A DNA stretch of 64,000 bases from Butyrivibrio hungatei (GTDB lineage Bacteria > Bacillota > Clostridia > Lachnospirales > Lachnospiraceae), in NCBI RefSeq assembly GCF_900101605.1, contig NZ_FMUR01000004.1, positions 186,001 through 250,000 on the forward strand. Reading direction: 5' to 3'. This document shows, in pieces, positions 29,238 through 40,698 of this stretch. Positions within the stretch are counted from its first letter, which is position 1. Each line of letters opens with the position of its first letter. Position numbers and translations under genes: made by a program. The notes under the pieces were generated by a model that was given only the letters and a program-made list of their open reading frames with translations, ran no database searches and was not told where the DNA came from.

Positions 29238-29663
29238 TCAATCAACATATTTTGATGCAGCCTTAAGTCTTGTAAGCGCTCTTGCAAGACCGGCCTGTGA
29301 TTTCTTGAATTCTTTGATGGACTGCTTTTGCTGCAAATGCTCCATCGCAAATTCATAAGCCTCCCTAGCTCTTTGTTTGTCGATATCCTCGGGTTTCTCC
29401 ACAGTATTTACAAGTACGATACATCTGTTATTTGCAACCTGCACAGAACCAAGACTAACCACACCATAAAGCCACTCCCCACCGGGCTTTTTAATCTTGA
29501 TCACACCGTCAGATAACGCAAGGATCATTTCCTCATGATTCGCAAGTACAGCGAGCTCACCGTCTGCGCAAGGTAAAATGATCTCTTCCGCCCTGTCGTC
29601 ATAAAATATTCCGTTGACGGAAATTACCCTCAGTCCAAAGGTCATTACCTTATTACCATTCAT
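29238..29663 (-). CDS. atpC: ATP synthase epsilon subunit
   Basis: Epsilon is part of the central stalk of F1 and can inhibit ATP hydrolysis through its C-terminal helices. The 141 aa protein has an N-terminal beta-sandwich (SVNGIFYDDRAEEIILPCADGELAVL given in part as EIILPCADGELAVLANHEEM) and a two-helix C-terminus (about 85-141). It is last of the atp genes, 3 bases after atpD. Confidence 0.93.
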   Translation of the reverse strand: MNGNKVMTFGLRVISVNGIFYDDRAEEIILPCADGELAVLANHEEMILALSDGVIKIKKPGGEWLYGVVSLGSVQVANNRCIVLVNTVEKPEDIDKQRAREAYEFAMEHLQQKQSIKEFKKSQAGLARALTRLKAASKYVD

Positions 29664-29666
29664 ATT

Positions 29667-31985
<2,319 letters not shown>

Positions 31986-31999
<14 letters not shown>

Positions 32000-33773
32000 T
32001 TTCCAATTCTTCCTTAAGTATCTTGTTCTCGCTGTCGTTAAAAGCATCAACGGCTTCGAGAATTTTCTTCTTTAACTGATCGGACAAATCTCCGCTCTTA
32101 GAAAGCTCTTCGCAGATATCGCCCTGTTCCGTTTCAAAATAAGCAAGAAGTCTCTCTTTGTAATCCCTGACTTTTTTGACAGGAATCATATCCAGTCTGC
32201 CGGCACCGACAGCAACCAGAATAATTACCTGCTCATGCATTGCAAGCGGATGTTCAAGCGGCTGCTTTAAAAGTTCCATAAGAACGTTTCCGTGCGCAAG
32301 CTGATTCTTGGTTGTTTCGTCAAGATCCGAACTAAACTGTGTAAACACAGCCATTTCTCTGTACTGTGCGAGATCCACTCTAATACTTCCCGCTGCTTTT
32401 TTCATTGCTTTGGTCTGAGCCGCGCTACCTACACGGGATACGGAAAGTCCTACGTTAACGGCAGGTCTCATTCCTTCAAAAAACAGGTCACTCTCAAGGA
32501 AAATCTGTCCGTCCGTAATAGATATAACATTGGTAGGAATGTATGAAGATACATCACCCGCCTGCGTCTCAATGATAGGAAGTGCAGTAATTGAACCTCC
32601 TCCAAGCTCCGATGAAAGCTTACTTGATCTCTCAAGCAATCTTGAGTGCAAATAGAATACATCTCCGGGATACGCTTCTCTTCCCGGCGATCTCTCAAGA
32701 AGAAGTGAAATTGCTCTGTATGCAACGGCATGCTTGGAAAGATCGTCATAAACAATAAGGCAATCCTTACCCTGATGCATGAAATACTCAGCCATTGCTG
32801 TTCCGGAATATGGCGCAATATACTGAAGAGGCGCCATATCTGAAGCGGTTGAGCTTACAACTATCGAGTAGTCCATGGCTCCCGTCTTCTTAAGTGTCTG
32901 TATGATCTTTGCGACGGTAGATGCCTTCTGGCCTATCGCAACATATATACAAATAACGTTTTTGCCCTTCTGGTTAATAATTGTGTCAAGGGCAATCGAT
33001 GTCTTACCGGTCTGTCTGTCACCGATAATAAGTTCTCTCTGTCCTCTTCCTATGGGGAACATGGTATCAATAGATAAAATTCCCGTTTCCATAGGCTCGT
33101 TTACGGACTGTCTCTCAATAATTCCGGGAGCAGGCTGCTCAACAGGTCTGTATCCCGATTCCTTGATATCTCCGAGACCGTCTATGGGAGTTCCGAGAGC
33201 ATCTATTACTCTTCCGATAAAAGCTTCTCCGACAGGTATTCCGGCTTCTTTGTAAGTTCTGACAGCCCTTGTCCCCTGTCTGATGCCTGTATCGTTACCA
33301 AACAGGATACATCCGATGTGATCTTCACGTATATCCTGAGCCATACCTTTGGTACCGCCCTCAAACTCGATGATCTCGCCATAAAAAGCATGCTCGATAC
33401 CGTCGATATTGGCGATTCCGTCTCCAACCCAGGTAACCGTTCCGACTTCTCTGTCACCGATCGCAAGATCGAAATTCTCAACCTTGCTGCTTAGCATGCT
33501 GATGATCTTGCCGGTTTCTCTGTCTCCGGTTTTTCTGCTTAAGTTATTTAATTCTGCACGAAGCTGCCTTGCTCTTCCCGCATCGGACCAGTCATATTCA
33601 AAGTTCTTGCATGATACAATGAATCCGCCCCCGATAGAAGTGTCCTGAACAAGTTCCATGTCAATATCCGGAACGTCAAACTTCTCAAGGAGTATTCCCT
33701 TTATCTTGGAAAGCTGTTCCTCACTGGGAGCAATGCCCGCATAGCGCAGTTTCGCTTTCAATAATTCACTCAT
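31986..33773 (-). CDS. atpA: ATP synthase alpha subunit with fused delta C-terminal-like domain
   Basis: Residues about 85-595 are a standard F1 alpha: Walker [14 protein letters not shown] (about 250), [30 protein letters not shown] and [17 protein letters not shown]. The protein is about 90 aa longer than the usual 500. The extra N-terminus (1-80) resembles the C-terminal domain of the delta/OSCP subunit: [16 protein letters not shown], then [20 protein letters not shown] and a closing [10 protein letters not shown] helix, which parallels delta's LSxxQLxxI, GGxxIxxGDxxxDxS and RLxxLxxxL. Its ATG has GGAG six bases upstream and overlaps atpF by eight bases, so the extension is translated. 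No atpH gene is present where one is expected, between atpF and atpA. Confidence 0.93.
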
Positions 33774-34257
33774 TCTTTGCTCCGGCTTCGCTTATAAATT
33801 TGTCATATAATTCTTTGTCATCGGCAGCACTGTGCTTTGTAGCCGCAATCTTGGATGCGGCATCGATAACCATATCTGTAAGCTGAGCAGCATAGACCTC
33901 TTTGGCACGCTCATTCTCAACTTCAGCATTGTGCTTAGCCTCAACAATAATCTTGTCACCTTTTTTCTTGGCTTCACCAATAATACGCTCGTATTCTACA
34001 TATCCCTGTTTCTTTATATCAGCAAGGATCTGCTCTTTTTCTTCATCAACGTTAGCGATTTTTTCTTCATACTCTTTCTTTGTATTCAAAGCTTCCTGTG
34101 TAGCGGCTTCTGCAGCTTTAGTAGCACTGTCAACTTCCTCTCTTCTCTGAGCAAGAATAGCATCGACTCTGCCGAAAAGAAATTTTTTCGCAAATAAATA
34201 CAAAAGCAGAAGGTTAAATATGGTAAAACCAATGTTTATCAAGCTTACAGTTAACAC
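33766..34257 (-). CDS. atpF: ATP synthase b subunit
   Basis: The peripheral stalk subunit of Fo. The 163 aa protein has one N-terminal membrane helix (about 5-25) and a long coiled coil rich in Ala, Glu and Lys. The [16 protein letters not shown] segment follows the membrane exit. The C-terminus ([22 protein letters not shown] part, about 128-145) is where delta normally binds. The delta-like domain is at the start of the next gene, whose ATG overlaps this one. Confidence 0.93.
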   Translation of the reverse strand: MLTVSLINIGFTIFNLLLLYLFAKKFLFGRVDAILAQRREEVDSATKAAEAATQEALNTKKEYEEKIANVDEEKEQILADIKKQGYVEYERIIGEAKKKGDKIIVEAKHNAEVENERAKEVYAAQLTDMVIDAASKIAATKHSAADDKELYDKFISEAGAKNE

Positions 34258-34288
34258 GTTTTAACCCCTCTCTACATTATTGCTTAAA

Positions 34289-34507
34289 TTATGATAAAAA
34301 TATGATCATAACTGCTACTACAAGTCCATAAATAGCTGTAGCTTCCGCAAGTGCACATCCCAAAACAAGCATCTTCATTATTTTACCGTCAGCTTCAGGC
34401 TGTCTTGCAACTGCATCGGTTGCCTTTGCTGTAGCAAGACCGATTCCGATACCTGCTCCTATTCCGGTAAATGCAGCGATAGCTGCTCCTATTGCTGTTA
34501 AACTCAT
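34289..34507 (-). CDS. atpE: ATP synthase c subunit
   Basis: The proteolipid of the rotor ring, 72 aa, a hairpin of two membrane helices with the polar loop ARQPEADGK. The ion-binding Glu is in [10 protein letters not shown] (helix 2). The position that carries Gln in sodium-type rings is Ile (GAGIGIGL), and the residue after Glu is Ala instead of Ser, so a proton-type site is predicted. Confidence 0.95.
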   Translation of the reverse strand: MSLTAIGAAIAAFTGIGAGIGIGLATAKATDAVARQPEADGKIMKMLVLGCALAEATAIYGLVVAVMIIFLS

Positions 34508-34530
34508 TTTTATTACCTCCTTGTGCCGAA

Positions 34531-35214
34531 TTATTCAACGGCTTCTTTAATGTATAATGATGTCAAAAAGACAAAGACATACGCCTGGATTGCTCCGTCA
34601 AATATGTCAAAATACAAGCTAAGTATTGCCGGCAAGATAACAGGAACCATGAATTTTATAAGTTCCATGATAACCGTGGCTCCGAGTATGTTACCAAAAA
34701 GTCGCATACAAAGAGACAACGGCCTTATGCCAATCTCCAAAATGTTCATGGGCGCAACAATTGCCATAGGTTCCGCAAAGCCCTTCAGCCATTTCTTGAC
34801 ACCTTTTTTTCTCATACCTGCAATCTCAACAAGCACGATACTCATAAGTGCAAGTGCTATCGTAACATTGAGATCCATTGTCGCAGGTGTGAATCCGAGA
34901 AGTCCGACCATATTGGATGCAGCTATGAAGATAAGCACGGTTGCCAGATAATCGGCATAGCTTATGCCCTCTTCACCGAGCATTCCACCGGTGACGCCTC
35001 TCAACCAGATTACAAAGGTCTCGACCGCGGCCTGGCGCTTTGATATATTATGCACCTTAAAGCCATGCGTAAGGAACAATATAAGCGCAAATAAAACAAG
35101 CATAACTCCCCAGGTCATTACTACGGATTTATAAACATCGATATATCCGTCTCCGAAAGGGATGCGGAAACAGGTCTTTTCTTCCATCAAAAGTTCAGTA
35201 AGTAATTCCTTCAT
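34531..35214 (-). CDS. atpB: ATP synthase a subunit
   Basis: The stator channel subunit of Fo, about 227 aa with five or six hydrophobic segments. The essential Arg is in [14 protein letters not shown] (about 165). The start at 35214 (MKELL) has AAAGG nine bases upstream; the ATG six codons earlier has no site. It is the first gene of the operon; there is no atpI before it. Confidence 0.94.
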   Translation of the reverse strand: MKELLTELLMEEKTCFRIPFGDGYIDVYKSVVMTWGVMLVLFALILFLTHGFKVHNISKRQAAVETFVIWLRGVTGGMLGEEGISYADYLATVLIFIAASNMVGLLGFTPATMDLNVTIALALMSIVLVEIAGMRKKGVKKWLKGFAEPMAIVAPMNILEIGIRPLSLCMRLFGNILGATVIMELIKFMVPVILPAILSLYFDIFDGAIQAYVFVFLTSLYIKEAVE

Positions 35215-35245
35215 ATTGTTTACCTTTCCCAAAAATATACATATA

Positions 35246-35274
35246 ATTATAGAAAATCAGCTTTAATAATGCAA
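35246..35274 (-). promoter_or_regulatory. Sigma-A-type promoter of the atp operon
   Basis: On the minus strand TTGCAT and a perfect TATAAT are 17 bases apart, about 32 bases before the atpB start. The upstream terminator isolates it from the FapA-like gene. Confidence 0.8.
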
Positions 35275-35277
35275 TGT

Positions 35278-35330
35278 AAAAAAAAGCCTTAACTTTGCTT
35301 AATTTGGTGTTTTTAAGCAAAATTAAGGCT
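35278..35330 (-). terminator. Terminator after the FapA-like gene
   Basis: On the minus strand an 18-bp imperfect stem (AGCCTTAATTTTGCTTAA with TTAAGCAAAGTTAAGGCT) is followed by eight T residues. It lies between the FapA-like gene and the atp promoter. Confidence 0.9.
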
Positions 35331-35355
35331 ATCCGGAAAATATTTTTTCTCACAT

Positions 35356-37881
35356 TTATATGACTTCTATACTGTCTCTGTCAGCACTTGCCTTGATCGT
35401 AAGTTTATCGTATGTTTTCCTGTCATCCTCAATCCTAAGCACCATTCTGTCTATGACAAATACGGTTCCGGAATAGGCAACTTCGGTTATTGTCGCCCTT
35501 GCTTCACTTCCTTTGTCAATCTCAGCCTGAACTTTACTTTTTTTGGCTTCAAGGTCTTTTATTTTTCCTTCCTTCATTCCTATCGCTGCATTGACCTTGA
35601 TCTTCCATTGCATCCTTTGTCTGTCGGCGGATGCATCTTCGGCAAGCCTGTCCCTTTGAACCTTGAGGCTGTTAAGTTCTTCTTCCTCCCTGCTGATTGC
35701 TTTATTGATATTACTAAGCTCCGCAAGTATGGTATTATTCACGCCCAGTGTGACAATTGTCTTTGCGCCGGCTTTGTTTCCGACAGATGCGGTCTCAATA
35801 CCAAACAGACTCTGAACGCTTCCTCCGTATATCGTTCCGACTCTTCCGTATGTCCTAATAAGCCCGCTCGCCACAACATTACAGTTTATGAAATAGTTTG
35901 CGGAAATATTCTTCCCGCTTATCGTCACACCCTCAAAGAACTTCGCAGAAACATCTCCCTTTGCTCTGATAGAGCCTCTGATGGGACATGTCGCACCCCC
36001 TTTAATGATAACATTCCTTCCGCTGACTATTTCGGAGCTTTCCATATGGCCGCCTATTATCACATCTCCCGACGCATTGATATTGCATCCCGAATGTACA
36101 TCACCGGTTATATATACAACTCCGTCGTAGGCAATCTTTTTATCGGTTATCTTTACTTCGGGAAGTATCATGATCTTTTCGATATTTATCACTCCGTCAA
36201 CCATGCTGATCGCGCCGGAATATTTGGCAACATATGTCACCCTGTCATTAAGTATCATAAATCCCTCGCCCTTTAAGATAGGGATTTCTTTGCCGTTTTT
36301 TGCCCTCAAGGCTTCTCCGTATACGTTATATCCGTCCTCTCCTTTTTTCGCCTTGTGATATATCGCGATCTTATCTCCGGCTTTCACCTGCTTGATCGCT
36401 TCAATATTGGAAAGATCCGCCGTTCCGTCTTTTAAGATCACAGGTTCCTGTTCCTGCGTCATATCAACCAAAAATTCATAATAACCGTCAACTCCGTTAA
36501 CGGCAGCTTTTCCGGCAGCAACAACATATTTCTCGTTATGATTTAAGTTGCTTAACATATTGGAGATAGCTTCTTTATTGATTCCCGCCATTATTCTGCA
36601 CTGAACAAGAAAACTCATAATAAGATTTTCGGTATATACCGCGCCGTCGGTTCTCGCAGGAAGTTTTATCCAGCATATCATCTCATCGGAAGTAAATGAC
36701 AGAAATTCATCCCTGTTTTCAAGCATATAATTAAGAAGAACAGCTTCATTCGGAACACCGTTAGTCCTGTCAAGAACTTGTGCATCATGTGTTTTGTGTC
36801 CCACAAACTCATATCCCTCTCCCAATATGCGTTCTCTTATCCTGCGCATATCACGTGCGGTATACATCATCGATGAAAAAGCACTGATATCGAGTCCGTC
36901 TTCTATACCAAGCCTGATTTCCCTCATCTGATCTGCCTGATAAAGAGGATTCGAATATGGTGTGATATCAATCTGATGCTCAAGACCTGTTCGCATCTCA
37001 TACATCTGTTGCCAACCATACGCCGCATCGGCATATCTTCCGACATCAATACCATTTTCCAATCCGATCCTTATCTCTTTGATCGCATCACTTCTCATAT
37101 CGGGATTAATATATTTATCTATCGGGATTTTTTCTTTTAGACAGATCCTTATCTGCTCAATCTGCTCCGCTTCATATCTTTCCGCAACATATCGACTTAC
37201 ATCAACTTTATCGTTGTATGCCGAATGCAGTTCTTCAAGTATGCTCGCATTGTAGTTTTGTATCTGCGCGTCAGTAAAGAAAAGTCCGTCTTCCGCACTT
37301 TTTCTTATCGCCCTCATTTTCATATATGGAATGTCTACAGAAGCGTATTTAGAAATATCAATACCCTCTTCGAGACCTTTTCTGATCTCGCGCATTTGGA
37401 GGCTGTCAAACGCCGGGTCCTGAAAAAAAATGATAGGAACACCTTCGCCTCTGCTAAGCCCGATTCGAATCTCTCTCATCTGATCCGCAAGGTATTCCCT
37501 CTTGGCATATACAGAAACATCTATCCCCGCAGCAATACCTTTTCTTATCTGGGCAAGCTGCTGAACATCAAATCCCTGCTCCCTGTATGAGCTCATATCA
37601 ATGTTCTGAGTCATTTCAAGCCTCAGCTCTTCCATCTCAGTCCATGATTTTCTGGGATCCATATATTTTGCAACATCGACTTTATCATTGATACCTTTTC
37701 GTATCTCGGAAAGCTGAAGTGCATTAAAATTAAGAGCCCGAAGCTTATCAGCATCTGCCCCCAATTCTCTGCACATCTCTAGTTCTCTCTCCAACGCACT
37801 CTTATTAAGCGAAGAAAGACCGGAGTAAGACATCGTTTCATTTTCAAGATCAAGATCTAAATCAAGTACCTGAGTGTCCAT
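35356..37881 (-). CDS. FapA/DUF342-type protein with twelve N-terminal 26-residue repeats
   Basis: This is an 841 aa cytoplasmic protein. Residues about 50-360 are tandem repeats of about 26 residues with the pattern QMREIRxGLExGIDVSxYAxP, similar in style to repeats seen in gut Firmicute mobile-element proteins. Residues about 400-730 form a FapA-like beta-helix (GDVIIGGHMESSEIVSG, RAKGDVSAKFFEGVTISG and YGGSVQSLFGIETASVG), followed by a coiled coil (about 735-795) and a beta C-terminus. FapA proteins are poorly understood, and the family includes regulators of cell-shape or polysaccharide assembly. The repeat domain fusion is unusual. The GTG three codons upstream (37890) is too close to the GGGAG site. 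Confidence 0.82.
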   Translation of the reverse strand: MDTQVLDLDLDLENETMSYSGLSSLNKSALERELEMCRELGADADKLRALNFNALQLSEIRKGINDKVDVAKYMDPRKSWTEMEELRLEMTQNIDMSSYREQGFDVQQLAQIRKGIAAGIDVSVYAKREYLADQMREIRIGLSRGEGVPIIFFQDPAFDSLQMREIRKGLEEGIDISKYASVDIPYMKMRAIRKSAEDGLFFTDAQIQNYNASILEELHSAYNDKVDVSRYVAERYEAEQIEQIRICLKEKIPIDKYINPDMRSDAIKEIRIGLENGIDVGRYADAAYGWQQMYEMRTGLEHQIDITPYSNPLYQADQMREIRLGIEDGLDISAFSSMMYTARDMRRIRERILGEGYEFVGHKTHDAQVLDRTNGVPNEAVLLNYMLENRDEFLSFTSDEMICWIKLPARTDGAVYTENLIMSFLVQCRIMAGINKEAISNMLSNLNHNEKYVVAAGKAAVNGVDGYYEFLVDMTQEQEPVILKDGTADLSNIEAIKQVKAGDKIAIYHKAKKGEDGYNVYGEALRAKNGKEIPILKGEGFMILNDRVTYVAKYSGAISMVDGVINIEKIMILPEVKITDKKIAYDGVVYITGDVHSGCNINASGDVIIGGHMESSEIVSGRNVIIKGGATCPIRGSIRAKGDVSAKFFEGVTISGKNISANYFINCNVVASGLIRTYGRVGTIYGGSVQSLFGIETASVGNKAGAKTIVTLGVNNTILAELSNINKAISREEEELNSLKVQRDRLAEDASADRQRMQWKIKVNAAIGMKEGKIKDLEAKKSKVQAEIDKGSEARATITEVAYSGTVFVIDRMVLRIEDDRKTYDKLTIKASADRDSIEVI
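36805..37731 (-). repeat. Coding tandem repeats, about 12 units of 78 bp
   Basis: Codes for the repeated QMREIRxGL...VSxY unit. The best-conserved units are at residues about 110-130, 160-185, 265-290, 290-315 and 317-340 of the GTG-numbered protein; others are degenerate (for example 186-215). DNA similarity between units is low, so the duplications are old. Confidence 0.75.
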
Positions 37882-38133
37882 AGATGTCACATCTCCCGAT
37901 AGGTCAGCAAAAATCGGCCTGCAATAAACTATTGGTTATCTATTTCTAATAACAATTTTATCATTATTACATTTACCACTCAAGAAATATTTATTATCAT
38001 CACCCGCAAACACAGTCTCAATCAGCATTTATTACACAAACGATAAATCAGTTAATTTTTTTATAGCATTCCCCAATATTATATGCTAGAATTAACGTGT
38101 TTTTATTTTATGTTCTATTTAGGAGAGAAATTT

Positions 38134-38886
38134 ATGAAAAAGAAATTATTGGTAACAATGATAGCACTTGCATTATCAGCAAGCTCAGTTGCTTGCGGAG
38201 CTCAGAAGGTCGAGCCTGCAAAGAACAACAATGCTTCCAGCGAAGCACCCGCTGAAGAAACATCTTCCGAATCTTCAAGCGAAGCTGCATCTGAAGATGC
38301 ATCGTCAGAGGAATCGAATGCAAACGCTTCAAGTGATAGCATTTCAGGTGTTGTAAACGGAACCACATACGAAAACAAATATTTTGGAGTAAAATTCGCT
38401 TTGGGCGATAACTTCAAATTCGCAAACGATGAAGAACTTCAGACATTAAACAGCACAATAACAGATTTAGATGCCTTCAAAGATAACAAGGCAGCCAAGA
38501 AAGCACTCGACAGCGGAAGCATTATGGTAGTAACTTACGCCGTTGACGGAACAACAGGCAAAACATTGAACGTTGTACTTCAGAGTGTAGGTTCACTTGC
38601 CGGAGCTCTTGCAAATGAGCAGTCAATTATGGAATCTCAGAAAGAACCTTCAATTTCAGCTCTTGAAGCTCAGGGATTAACAGATGTAACTGCCGATATG
38701 GAGACAGTTAAATTCCTAGGGGAAGATCATCCTTCACTTGTACTTAAGGCAAAAATAAACGGTACAGTTCTTTACCAGAGATGTATCTGCCTTATCAAAG
38801 ACGGTTATATCATAACTTTCACAGGATCGGGACTTGACGCCGACAACTATGACGCAGAATTATTAAGCGCAGAAAAAACAGAATAA
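38134..38886 (+). CDS. Lipoprotein with Ser/Glu/Ala-rich linker
   Basis: I do not recognise the family. The 250 aa product starts at the ATG at 38134 (AGGAGAG upstream) with a type II signal peptide ending SSVACG, so Cys21 is the likely lipid anchor. Residues about 28-70 are a low-complexity Ser/Glu/Ala/Asn linker, typical of clostridial surface lipoproteins. The globular part (about 75-250) begins GTTYENKYFGVKFAL, a pattern seen in PsbP/DUF-like solute or stress lipoproteins. It is alone, convergent with the cyclophilin-like gene across a palindromic repeat. Confidence 0.75.
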   Translation: MKKKLLVTMIALALSASSVACGAQKVEPAKNNNASSEAPAEETSSESSSEAASEDASSEESNANASSDSISGVVNGTTYENKYFGVKFALGDNFKFANDEELQTLNSTITDLDAFKDNKAAKKALDSGSIMVVTYAVDGTTGKTLNVVLQSVGSLAGALANEQSIMESQKEPSISALEAQGLTDVTADMETVKFLGEDHPSLVLKAKINGTVLYQRCICLIKDGYIITFTGSGLDADNYDAELLSAEKTE

Positions 38887-38955
38887 AGGGCAAGTCAAGG
38901 GGACGGTTCGGCTGACTCAGTAAGTCAAAAGAACCGTCCCTTTGACTCCCCTTTA
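38885..38955. repeat. GGGACGGTTC palindrome (REPIN-like), copy 1
   Basis: Two inverted arms (38894-38909 and 38931-38946) of GTCAAGGGGACGGTTC type with a 21-base centre, extending with lower match to both gene ends. It fills the gap between two convergent genes. The same core recurs at 46.4 and 46.5 kb. Confidence 0.8.
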
Positions 38956-39501
38956 CTACCTTATACTTAGTGTAATTTCCGTCTCCGGTCCACTTAATAT
39001 CTTTTCAAGTGTTTCTAAACTCGGCTCTTCCACTTTACCAAGTTTCGTATAAGTCCATGAATTAGCACCATAAAAAAATACAATCTGATTCCCGCTGTAT
39101 AACATTACATCGCCGACCTCAGTTGTAATCTGCGTGTCATTACATGGTAGAGTTTTTCCTAACCGGCAGACTTTCTCAAATCCTCCGTAATTTGACGCTG
39201 AAATAGTCAAATCCTCATCTGTAAGCATTTCTCTCAAAGCTTTGGCTGTTTCATTGTCTTCAAGATTCACAATAAAAGAACTGTTTCCTACAGTTACACG
39301 AATCTGATTATCAGCCAGAGTGCTTTCATCCGCGTTTTTCATCTCAGTCTGCTCCTTTAGCTCATTTGTATCTGTTTGAACACCGTATTCCATCTGCACA
39401 GCATTATCATCTTCTTGAAAATCACCGGAACTATTCGCTTTACACCCTGTTAACAGCAACAAAAAGACCACCAGTATTGCAACAATTCTTTTCGACATCA
39501 T
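38956..39501 (-). CDS. Cyclophilin-like fold lipoprotein
   Basis: The 181 aa product has a signal peptide with the lipobox LLTGC (Cys about 20), an acidic linker and a C-terminal cyclophilin-like domain (about 68-180). The latter shows the family ends GDVMLYSGNQIVFFYGANSW and YTKLGKVEEP (compare GDxxLYxxNxxVxFY and YTxLGxI). The family is found next to redox and cupin proteins in Clostridia; activity is unknown. Its ATGATG start overlaps the stop of the CMD-cupin gene, so the two are coupled. Confidence 0.82.
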   Translation of the reverse strand: MMSKRIVAILVVFLLLLTGCKANSSGDFQEDDNAVQMEYGVQTDTNELKEQTEMKNADESTLADNQIRVTVGNSSFIVNLEDNETAKALREMLTDEDLTISASNYGGFEKVCRLGKTLPCNDTQITTEVGDVMLYSGNQIVFFYGANSWTYTKLGKVEEPSLETLEKILSGPETEITLSIR

Positions 39502-40262
39502 TTTAATTCACCATATAGTTTATCCGAAACCGGTTCACACCACTCTGTTGAACCACCCTCACCAGGAATCTCAAAAGCAAGATGACTCATCCAGGAATCA
39601 GCAGCAGCTCCATGCCAATGTTTTACACCTGCCGGAATATTCACAACTTTACCCAGAGTAAGCTCCACTGCTTCTTTTCCCTCCTCCTGATACCAGCCTC
39701 TGCCGCCTATACATATGAGCATCTGCCCTCCACCGGATTTTGCATGATGAATATGCCAGAAGTTACGACAACCAGGCTCAAATGTCACATTAAATGCAGG
39801 CACCTGGTCTGAGGATACCTGTGCCAGATAGCTTTGTCCTGTAAAGTACTTTCCGTAAGGATTCTTTTCTCCAATTGGAAGAAATACTTCCTTCTGAAAT
39901 CTTTCTTTATCATCACAGGCCGGAGCATCATCATTCCAGATTTCCTTAGCCATATTAAATACAGCCCATGCCATTGGCCAGCCGGCATAAAATGCGGCAT
40001 GGGTAATAATGGCTGCGATTTCGTCTTTTGTAATTCCATTTTTCTTTGCCGTAAGTAAGTGATACTTTAAAGAACTGTCACAAAGACCTCTGCCCATAAA
40101 TACAGAAATTACAATTGTACTTTTTGTTTTTAAATCCAATGTCGTGTCATTCCATACTTCACCAAACAATACATCATCATTATATCCGGCAAAGTCAGGC
40201 GCAAAACTCCCAAGTGCATCTCTTCCTGCTGTTTGAACGATTTTTTCTTTTTTCATCATCAC
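39498..40262 (-). CDS. Carboxymuconolactone decarboxylase-like domain fused to a cupin domain
   Basis: This is a 254 aa protein. The N-terminal half (about 15-110) has a CMD/AhpD-like helical fold, ending in ITHAAFYAGWPMAWAVF; the AhpD CxxC is absent. The C-terminal half (about 135-245) is a cupin with HIHHAKSGGGQMLICIGG and a second motif KVVNIPAGVKHWHGA, giving the His metal ligands. Such fusions are found in Firmicutes in clusters with LysR regulators and oxidoreductases; substrates are unknown. The start overlaps the upstream small gene. Three consecutive ATG codons occur at the start. Confidence 0.85.
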   Translation of the reverse strand: MMMKKEKIVQTAGRDALGSFAPDFAGYNDDVLFGEVWNDTTLDLKTKSTIVISVFMGRGLCDSSLKYHLLTAKKNGITKDEIAAIITHAAFYAGWPMAWAVFNMAKEIWNDDAPACDDKERFQKEVFLPIGEKNPYGKYFTGQSYLAQVSSDQVPAFNVTFEPGCRNFWHIHHAKSGGGQMLICIGGRGWYQEEGKEAVELTLGKVVNIPAGVKHWHGAAADSWMSHLAFEIPGEGGSTEWCEPVSDKLYGELK

Positions 40263-40498
40263 TTGATACCTCCGTTATTCTTATTCATTTCGCTTTCTAT
40301 TTTTCTAAGCATAAAATCCATGAAATCAATTTTTCTTCCGCATTCATGATATTCATCCATTATGCGACAACGCTCTTTTTTCAAAAGTCGAAGCATGTTT
40401 TCCATGCTTCCGGATTCATATTGCTTAAGGATATTTTCTGATGCATCTTCGCTACATCCTGTATCCATAAGGCACTGTTTCAGTTTTTCTTTATCCAT
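40259..40498 (-). CDS. Small helical protein of unknown function (79 aa)
   Basis: This is a short, charged protein predicted to form helices, with a long helical hairpin in the second half (MLRLLKKERCRIMDEY, then KIDFMDFMLRKIE). The hairpin recalls the dimerisation helices of MerR-type proteins, but there is no DNA-binding domain. A GAGGAAATCTC ribosome site precedes the ATG. Its end overlaps the CMD-cupin gene. It lies divergent from the LysR gene and is probably the first gene of the regulated operon. Confidence 0.7.
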   Translation of the reverse strand: MDKEKLKQCLMDTGCSEDASENILKQYESGSMENMLRLLKKERCRIMDEYHECGRKIDFMDFMLRKIESEMNKNNGGIK

Positions 40499-40550
40499 GA
40501 GATTTCCTCACTCAATCGTACTATTTTCCTGACATCTTTATTGTACGTGC

Positions 40551-40579
40551 TTGTGAACACTCTTGCTAATGGCTATAAT
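40551..40579 (+). promoter_or_regulatory. Promoter of the LysR regulator gene
   Basis: TTGTGA and TATAAT are separated by 17 bases, about 120 bases before the LysR start. The leader between holds three palindromes. Confidence 0.65.
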
Positions 40580-40589
40580 GAATATCATA

Positions 40590-40669
40590 ATATTCCATTT
40601 TAGAATATCATATAGCAATATATATTGATATTCGGCGAATGCCGAAGAACGAGAAATACGAAGTATTTC
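40590..40669. promoter_or_regulatory. Three palindromes in the LysR intergenic region
   Basis: Inverted repeats ATATTC/GAATAT (40590-40608), TTCGGC/GCCGAA (40631-40646) and GAAATAC/GTATTTC (40653-40669). LysR proteins bind dyads (T-N11-A type) between divergent genes, so these are candidate sites for the adjacent regulator. Confidence 0.45.
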
Positions 40670-40698
40670 GAGTGCACTGATCATGGAAAGGAAATTCT

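Noticed and set aside
34289..34507. Sodium-coupled c subunit
   Set aside because: The Gln and Ser sodium ligands are absent.
38202..38417. Minus-strand frame opposite the Ser-rich lipoprotein linker
   Set aside because: Low-complexity antisense shadow without a ribosome site.
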